A stretch of 10,000 nt of DNA, from NCBI GenBank assembly GCA_012295275.1, contig CM022672.1, forward strand, positions 14,470,495-14,480,494, read 5' to 3'. Source of the DNA: Chrysomallon squamiferum (Eukaryota; Mollusca; Gastropoda; Neomphalida; Peltospiridae). Within the stretch, counting starts at the first letter, position 1. Each line of letters starts with the position of its first letter. The notes beneath the pieces were generated by a model. It was not told where the DNA came from. It did not search any database and saw nothing but the letters and a program-made list of their open reading frames with translations. Shown one piece after another: positions 1-10,000 of the stretch. The translations under genes and the position numbers were made by a program.

Positions 1-469
1 GCAATAATTCCAAATTAATTAAACAGCATTAGTAGAAATTATATTAAAACTAGTAACAGTAGTAATAATGGTATTACTAGCTAGCTAATAGTAGTAGTAG
101 AGGTAGTAGTTGTAACAGAAGTACTATTGGTATTAGTAGTAATGTCAATTTCATTGATGATGAGGGTAATATACTTAAATAATATTCTTCCATTCTTTTT
201 TTATTTATCATTATCATCACAAAACGTATCTTTATGTTTTCCATTCAGAAAGTAACATAACATTAGCAACTTAATACAGAATTTAATTTTTGTCTTGTTT
301 TTGTTTTTCTTGCGAAACGAAACTACAAATTAAATAACCAATGATGACCATCAAGGGAAAATCTTACGTGTTTAAAATACAGTTTCATTCAATTAAAATA
401 ACTGTAACTCGAGAAACGTCATTTGCTTAACGACCAGTAGCAATAATTATGAAAAATACTTTTGATAAA
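1..469. other. A+T-rich non-coding sequence with cryptic GTA repeats
   Basis: Degenerate TAG/GTA/TAA triplets occupy about 45-150, with T-rich sequence near 190-310. I see no gene, RNA or mobile element here. Confidence 0.6.
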
Positions 470-780
470 CGTCTCAGGTCAGGGACAGATCGAAATTTGC
501 AATTCCGAGTTCTCCATTGAGTTGTTTACCGCTCCAAGAGTACACAAAGACTTTATATTTATTTTATTTTATATTTTTTTTTAATTTTATTTTTTTAATC
601 AATGGTCGTGATAAACAAACATCCCTTGCTGTCAACTGGAGTGGATCGACGAACTGTTTAACAGAGTCGAGTCTCTCACTGGAAACAATCAAAGAAATCA
701 CTCCACCAACTGAGAATGACCGTGTACCAACAACACCACCAATAGCTGTCGATTTATTAGAATAATACTAATAGTGTGAT
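470..780. other. more complex island, coding status doubtful
   Basis: Between 600 and 765 the composition is more balanced than the surroundings and a plus-strand frame stays open to TAA at 763-765, encoding a Thr/Pro/Ser-rich segment. The open frame has no ATG (it starts from TTG) and its first third is poly-T derived Phe/Leu/Tyr. It may be chance, a decayed mobile-element fragment, or an exon of something outside the window. I recognise no domain. Confidence 0.2.
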
Positions 781-829
781 CAGCGGGTTTCCTCTCTTTT
801 ATTTTAATTTATTATATTCATAAAATGAC

Positions 830-1170
830 AATAATGATGATGATGATGATCATAATAATAATAATAATAATAATTAAAAAAAAAAAAAAAAAATAATAAT
901 AATAATAGCCGATAACAGTAGAATATGATGAGTAAATTTAATAACTGTTCATTGATTAACTGAAAGTTCTATTTAAATATATGTAGTTTAATATTTAAAT
1001 TATGTTAATATTTTTTGTATTATTTTGAATTTTAAAATAATAACAATGCAAATAATAGTAATAATAATAATAACAACAACAACAACAATAAAAGTAATAT
1101 TATTATTATTGTTATTACTGTTGTTGTTATTAAGAAGAAGAAGAAGAAGAAGAAAGAAAGAAATAAATGA
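830..1170. repeat. ATG/ATA/AAC/AAG microsatellite cluster
   Basis: (GAT)n and (ATA)n with an A-run lie at 834-908. At 1045-1160 AAT and AAC units are followed by ATT and GTT units in mirror order, then (AAG)n. The 1058-1132 part is an imperfect inverted repeat. Confidence 0.9.
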
Positions 1171-1239
1171 AATAAAATAATGAAATAAAACTAAATAAAA
1201 ATATATAAATAGCTAACAAATCGATGCAGATGTCTTTAA

Positions 1240-1403
1240 TAAGAAAATGTTTTTTTTTTAGCATTCTTGAAGTAATTTGTTTGGTAATTGTTTATTCGTC
1301 TCAGCTCAGAAAATACGTGTGTCTTCACTACACTGATTAATTATTTAACAGTCTTAAATCTAACGAAATCAAACTCTGTCATATAAACATAGGAAAGATT
1401 CTC

Positions 1404-1435
<32 letters not shown>

Positions 1436-1910
1436 AAATAAATAAAATAAAACATTTCTTCATTGCATTGATTAATTATTTAGCTATCTCGAATTCTGCC
1501 TAATTGATCTCTATAAAATAAAAAGAATTAAAAAAAAAAAAAAAAAAAAGGAAGACAGAAAGAAAAACAGAATGGAGAGAAAACTATTTCGAAGCATGTT
1601 TTTGAACATCTTGTTGTTTTCAGAGATTAAAACGAATTGCTACTAAATTTAGATAAAAATGATACGCACAGAAGTAATTAATGATTTGTTATTCTGGACA
1701 GATTATTTATTTATTTATTTATTTATTAGTGACAGCTTAAGTGTAATTAAAAAATAGTTTAAACTATTTAGTTGTTTAGAAAATTTATGAATATATTTAT
1801 ACCTCAGAACTTTTTTTTTTTTTTTTTTTTAAATCAGTATTATGCTTGAAAGGATTTCAAATAACCTAATGATGTATTATATTAATGGCCAATTCAAGTT
1901 AACCTTTCTG

Positions 1911-1985
<75 letters not shown>

Positions 1986-2150
1986 TCAGAAATTAGTTAT
2001 CTTATAAAACCCCCCGAAAAAATAAAAGCAAAAAATTACAAACCCACACACACTTCATTCTTATTATACGCAACAACGACAAAGTCCATTATGATTTTAT
2101 TTTCCACCATTAAGCGAACCTTTCTGATAATCGAGACAGCGGCCCTTGTA
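1240..2150. repeat. A+T-rich stretch with poly-A/T and TTTA/TTA repeats
   Basis: The homopolymers are A at 1405-1434 and 1530-1549, and T at 1811-1830. TTTA repeats lie at 1704-1727 and 1912-1940, the latter passing into (TTA)n to 1985. Open frames here translate the repeats. The A-tails may mark old retroposon insertions, but no element body is recognisable. Confidence 0.85.
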
Positions 2151-2159
2151 TAAATAATT

Positions 2160-2410
2160 ACTTTACGGTGGGCCGTTTGGATCATAATTGATGGCTCTAC
2201 ACCAGCAAATATTTTGGGTGTTTGATTATCCCAGTCGCGTGTCTGTCACCGCTGCAGACGGCGTCGCAGCTCGCACGTTTCATCTGTTGCCAATTTGACG
2301 TCGCTGTAGTTCAGTAATTGGCGAAGCGTACATGTGCGACGACCGACGTTCGGAATCGCCGACTTTCGCTTTGGCGGTCCGCAAATCGAATCAGCAGGTC
2401 CTCTGAGGGC
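2160..2410. promoter_or_regulatory. CpG-dense non-coding block (candidate regulatory element)
   Basis: By hand count there are about 23 CpG dinucleotides between 2236 and 2389, in a window otherwise poor in CpG. The sequence is non-repetitive and has no open frame longer than a few dozen codons on the strands I translated. It includes TAATTG near 2188, GGGATAATC on the minus strand (K50-homeodomain-like), TTGACGTCG, CATCTG and CATGTG E-boxes. It lies about 2 kb beyond the 3' end of Tlx. It could be an enhancer or the promoter of a neighbouring gene outside the window. Confidence 0.4.
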
Positions 2411-2499
2411 CAGGCTTATATTAGTGCAAAAGAATATATTAGTTTAGCGGTAATTACACTGATGGTTACTTGGATGATGAGATTTTAAAAGAAAGCGGA

Positions 2500-2900
2500 T
2501 CGCAGTCTCTTTAATTTCGTTGTGTCTGGTAAAAGCTCCCGCGGGACGGGCCCCATTAATAATGGGAGATGGCCGAAAAACGCTGTACAAATAAGCGAGC
2601 TTTTAATATTCCGTTTTTTTTTTTGTTTTTTTGTGTGTGTGTGTGTCGCTAGCGGTCCGTACTCTCCCGGCGCACATTGCGCCATATATCCCCCCACCAC
2701 CACCACCATCCGCCCCGACTTGGGATTACGCGATTTATGAAGCAAAGTGATGGAGATAGACGTAAGTAGGTTTTTATTGTGGTGCGCGTTAGGCGAGGGT
2801 GGGATTTACAGGGCCAGACACAGTTTCGTGCTGTCCCGTAACAAAACAGCTCGATCCTTTGTTTTATTATTTCACAAATGTTTCGTGACGTCATCGAGAC
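2500..2900. promoter_or_regulatory. second GC-richer block with dyads (candidate regulatory element)
   Basis: This complex sequence holds three short perfect dyads: CCCGCGGG at 2538-2545, CCCATT-AAT-AATGGG at 2552-2566, and GGCGCA-CAT-TGCGCC at 2669-2683. It also has GGATTA (Otx/Bicoid-type) at 2723-2728, TTTATG at 2734-2739 and a full TGACGTCA at 2886-2893. A T-rich/GT tract (2614-2646) splits the block. Open frames of 70-95 codons on both strands overlap one another and run through the GT and CACCAC repeats, so I do not accept them as genes. Confidence 0.4.
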
Positions 2901-3958
2901 GTTCCCAGAGGATACTTTTTTTTTTTTTTTCATTTGTTTTTAATGTGTGCTAATTAATAAACCAAAACCGAATGGATTGTAAACCTTATCTGATTAACTA
3001 GATTGATTAAATAATTAAATAATGATAATTTGTTGGGTTTTTTAAAGAAAAAAATATTGGAGATGAAAGGAATAATTCAACTGTATTAATGGTCGATGTC
3101 GTCGTGTCATCATCATAATCAGCATCATCATCTACATCACAATCATGGCAATCATCATCATCGCTATATTTATTTCTGCCTCTGTCTTATTATCTGTTAT
3201 TCTTTTCATTATTCAAATTTCTACCTTATCCTTTTTTTTTTCTTTTTTTTTTTAAATAAACGTATTGGAAAAAGAAGTAAAAAATTGTTATGATGATTAT
3301 GATGACACTAACGATGACGATGGTTAAACACTGACAAAAAGTGTAAAACAAATCTGCTTAAAAAATTGAAAAACACCAACAACAACTGCAATAAAACAAT
3401 AGCAAAGACAACAAGATTTCACGTTTTTGCTCATTTTTAATTCTAACCGTACCCGTGTAAAACAAAATAAATAATTTACATTCCATGTAATACACTGTTT
3501 ACATCATACACGTACAATACAGGTCATGTCATCTTTTAAGGTACAGTTTAATGACGTCATTTCCTAGGCAACAAGCAATGATGTCGTCCTGCCATTGGCA
3601 TTGTATCAAAAGGTGCAACTGAATTATAATAACTAAACCTGACCAGTTAATATTTTGTTTTTGCTCATTTTATGGAATTCTGATAATTTGGATTTGAAAG
3701 ATTTATTTTATTATATTTGATAATACTGATAATCCTAACGATGAATAAGATTTTTTTAAATTATAAATAAAATAACAGTAATAATAATAAAACAAAACAA
3801 AAAACAAAACAACAACAAACAAACAAATGCATTTAAATAAAAAATAATTAAATAAATAAATAAATAAATAAGTAAATAATGCTGCAATCTCGATACATTT
3901 CTAGTTCTTATTTTTAAATAGCTACAAATAAAATAAAGATAAAGAACGTTATTGGACC
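2900..3958. other. A+T-rich 3' intergenic sequence
   Basis: Contents: T-run at 2917-2931; (CAT)n-type triplets at 3107-3163; T-runs at 3232-3254; ATG-type triplets at 3287-3323; a perfect TGACGTCA at 3552-3559; an (AAAT)n run at about 3838-3873. The histidine-rich open frame at 3096-3293 is the translated CAT repeat. No gene is supported. Confidence 0.7.
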
Positions 3959-4412
3959 CTAAAAATTCTTCCAGCTAGATTTATACATTTTCTGATTTTT
4001 GATCAATGCAAAATAACCTGTACTTAATTCTTCAAGTTCAGTGATAAATATTACGATGAAGCTCGAAAAATTCCCGAAAATTGACGATGATCTAACATAA
4101 ATCATAATTAAAGGGTCAGAGCAAATTATTTCGTATGGTTTATTCATTCCTAGATTTACATTACTGCAGCTTATAGTTTAATCATATAAACTGAACCATC
4201 TATTCATTTTACACGCTTTTCCGCAGTCACGACCATATCCGAAAATTTCCGAAGTCTAACGATGACCAATAACTTTCCGATGCGCAACAAAAGAAATAAT
4301 GTAAGCCTGAATCATTGCTAGTTCTAACATGTGGCGAGTTAACAGCTAAATATGATAAATTATATAATCTATTTACACTTTGTTTATTAGGTAAAAATAA
4401 TTTTCTTAATTT
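3959..4412. other. Tlx 3' flank / possible 3'UTR
   Basis: This stretch is free of long microsatellites, unlike its neighbours. It has two diverged copies of a segment of about 28 nt (4068-4095 and 4243-4270; 20 of 28 positions identical by eye) built around TTCCGAA and ACGATGA. Part of it is probably transcribed as 3'UTR. A 62-codon open frame on the minus strand here has no recognisable domain and I do not call it a gene. Confidence 0.4.
4383..4388 (-). terminator. candidate polyadenylation signal of Tlx
   Basis: The minus strand reads AATAAA 25 nt after the Tlx stop codon. A second AATAAA lies at 4139-4144. The sequence is A+T-rich enough for chance hits, so which one is used cannot be decided here. 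The 3'UTR probably ends somewhere between 4100 and 4370. Confidence 0.35.
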
Positions 4413-8984
<4,572 letters not shown>

Positions 8985-9290
8985 GGCGCTGTACGGTTGG
9001 GCCAACTGCCAGCTGTGTCAGCGACTCCGAATACTACCAGAGTACTCTTCACAGAAACAACTGTCAACTCAACGAATAAAACTGCCCAAAGCTAAAAAAT
9101 CCAAAACTATTAAGTAATAATCCTTAACTTGAGAACGAGAGAGAGAGAGAGAGAGACAGAGAGAGAGTCACAAAAACACACATTAAACACACAATGAAAA
9201 AACGTTTTTCAAGAGAAACTCTCAAAAAAGCTATCTTCGGCTTCACTTCATTCTAACAGTCTTAATTTTTCTGTCCAGAGCAAGATTCAT
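8985..9290 (-). promoter_or_regulatory. presumed 5'UTR and proximal promoter of Tlx
   Basis: This region lies immediately upstream of the Tlx start codon. It has no TATAAA on the gene strand and carries an interrupted (GA)n tract at 9136-9168, read as CT repeat in the gene's direction. The transcription start cannot be placed. An opposite-strand open frame (8865-9095) is a shadow of exon 1. Confidence 0.4.
9136..9168. repeat. interrupted (GA)n tract near the Tlx start
   Basis: A GA repeat with a single CA interruption lies about 150 bp upstream of the Tlx start codon, in the presumed promoter or 5'UTR. Confidence 0.9.
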
Positions 9291-9790
9291 ATTTTTTCCC
9301 TTAAAGGCCTCTTTATTGCTGAAGTTTCTTCCCGATTGGTGCCATTAGCGGAGTTTAAGGTTAAACGAAGATGATAATTGCCGGCCGATGCCCCGCCTTT
9401 ACACAATCCAACACAATTGGGCCTGACGTCGAAGAACATGTGTTTGAGTTTCAATTAGTGGATCAATAGGACCGTTTAGTCGACAATCATATCACGGGAC
9501 AGATAGGGAATTGCTTGGCTGGAAACTGTATTAAATTGCTTTAAATTACAACCAAATGTCATTAATTTGACCATGTAAGTCTAGGCCCTTGTGCCATTTT
9601 CTGTCATTTATCGGCAGTTAAGATACAAACAATATTTTCTCTCTGATTTATGGATAAGGAAATTGGAACAAACTGTCTGATACGAAACTGTTTGCATTGA
9701 GCTTCATTATTTTCAATTTTTCCTTCCATTAACGACCGTGTTCAATTGAGCCTAACCCTCTTAATTTGCTTGAATGTTAAATTGAATGAG
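9290..9790 (-). promoter_or_regulatory. candidate upstream promoter/enhancer block of Tlx
   Basis: About 500 bp of complex, repeat-free sequence contrasts sharply with the rest of the window. Seen directly: ACCAATC (CCAAT box) on the gene strand at 9334-9340; a GC box (GGCGGGG on the minus strand) at 9391-9397; TGACGTC at 9424-9430. Homeodomain cores include TAATTG at 9375-9380, CAATTG at 9414-9419, CAATTAG at 9452-9458, ATTAAT near 9561 and CAATTG at 9743-9748. There is no long open frame. The position 350-800 bp upstream of the start codon fits a promoter and proximal enhancer; function is inferred. Confidence 0.45.
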
Positions 9791-10000
9791 AACGAAAATA
9801 ATAATAACAAAAGAAAAAGAATTAGAAATCATTCTACGATAATTAAATTTACTGACTTGTTCTACGATTGCAAGGCAACGAAAAAAAAAAGAAAAAAAAA
9901 AAAAAAAAAAAAGCAAAAAAAAGAAAAGGGCTTTGTGTCAATGGCGACATTAAAGTTAATCAGGGGCCGGGTATGGACATCACACAGTGATTCTTCATCA
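9791..10000. other. A-rich end of window
   Basis: Long interrupted A-runs lie at 9881-9912 and 9916-9927, followed by about 70 bp of more complex sequence (GTGTCAATGGCGACATTAA, GGGGCCGGG) that may begin another conserved block beyond the edge. Confidence 0.5.

Noticed and set aside
1842-2153. 103-codon plus-strand open frame with a poly-isoleucine run
   Set aside because: It is mostly translated TTTA/TTA repeat, with no domain in the remainder.
2160-2410. Possible tRNA or small RNA gene in the CpG-rich block
   Set aside because: I could not find a cloverleaf, A/B boxes in proper order, or a snRNA-like promoter; the GC content alone is not evidence.
2485-2953. Overlapping open frames of 68-94 codons on both strands
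   Set aside because: Frames on both strands overlap across GT and CACCAC repeats, with low-complexity poly-Trp, Thr-His and Phe stretches; the underlying sequence looks regulatory, not coding.
3096-3293. Histidine-rich 65-codon open frame
   Set aside because: The histidines come from a CAT repeat and the C-terminal part from poly-T; no metal-binding domain architecture is present.
8985-9005. Seven-residue N-terminal extension of Tlx from a TTG codon
   Set aside because: TTG initiation is not expected in an animal nuclear gene; the first in-frame ATG at 8984 has a good context.

Overview
This looks like nuclear DNA of an invertebrate animal. The window is A+T-rich and crowded with microsatellites. 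The only convincing protein gene has spliceosomal introns with GT-AG borders, and there is no bacterial gene layout. I cannot fix the lineage from the sequence. A marine lophotrochozoan such as a mollusc is my guess, at low confidence.

The central feature is a complete three-exon gene on the minus strand for a TLX-class homeobox transcription factor (vertebrate TLX1/2/3, fly C15/clawless). Exon 1 is 8447-8984, exon 2 is 5113-5329 and exon 3 is 4413-4542. The two junctions have phases 1 and 2 and join in frame to give a 294-residue protein. In order it has a very acidic N-terminus, an EH1-type Groucho-binding motif (FSVDRIL, residues 94-100), a degenerate PBX-type tryptophan motif (CPWT, residues 168-171), and a homeodomain (about 196-255) with the TLX signature threonine at position 47. 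The TLX-typical RQTAEERE sequence straddles the homeodomain end.

Layout: 1-2150 is A+T-rich simple sequence with no supported gene. 2160-2410 and 2500-2900 are two CpG- and GC-richer non-coding blocks, good candidates for regulatory or conserved elements. 2900-4412 is A+T-rich 3' flank. 4413-8984 is the TLX gene. Its intron 2 (570 bp) is nearly all microsatellite. Its intron 1 (3117 bp) carries a 214-bp mariner-type MITE inside a compound microsatellite, a CRE/YY1-like cluster, and several long di- and trinucleotide repeats. 8985-9290 is the presumed 5'UTR/proximal promoter, with a GA tract. 9290-9790 is a more complex-sequence block with CCAAT, GC-box and many homeodomain-core sites, probably promoter or enhancer. 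9790-10000 returns to A-rich sequence.

I see no tRNA, rRNA, CRISPR, phage or toxin genes, and no multi-gene system. The unusual points are the divergent domains of the TLX protein, the repeat structure of its introns, and the candidate control elements on both sides of the gene.
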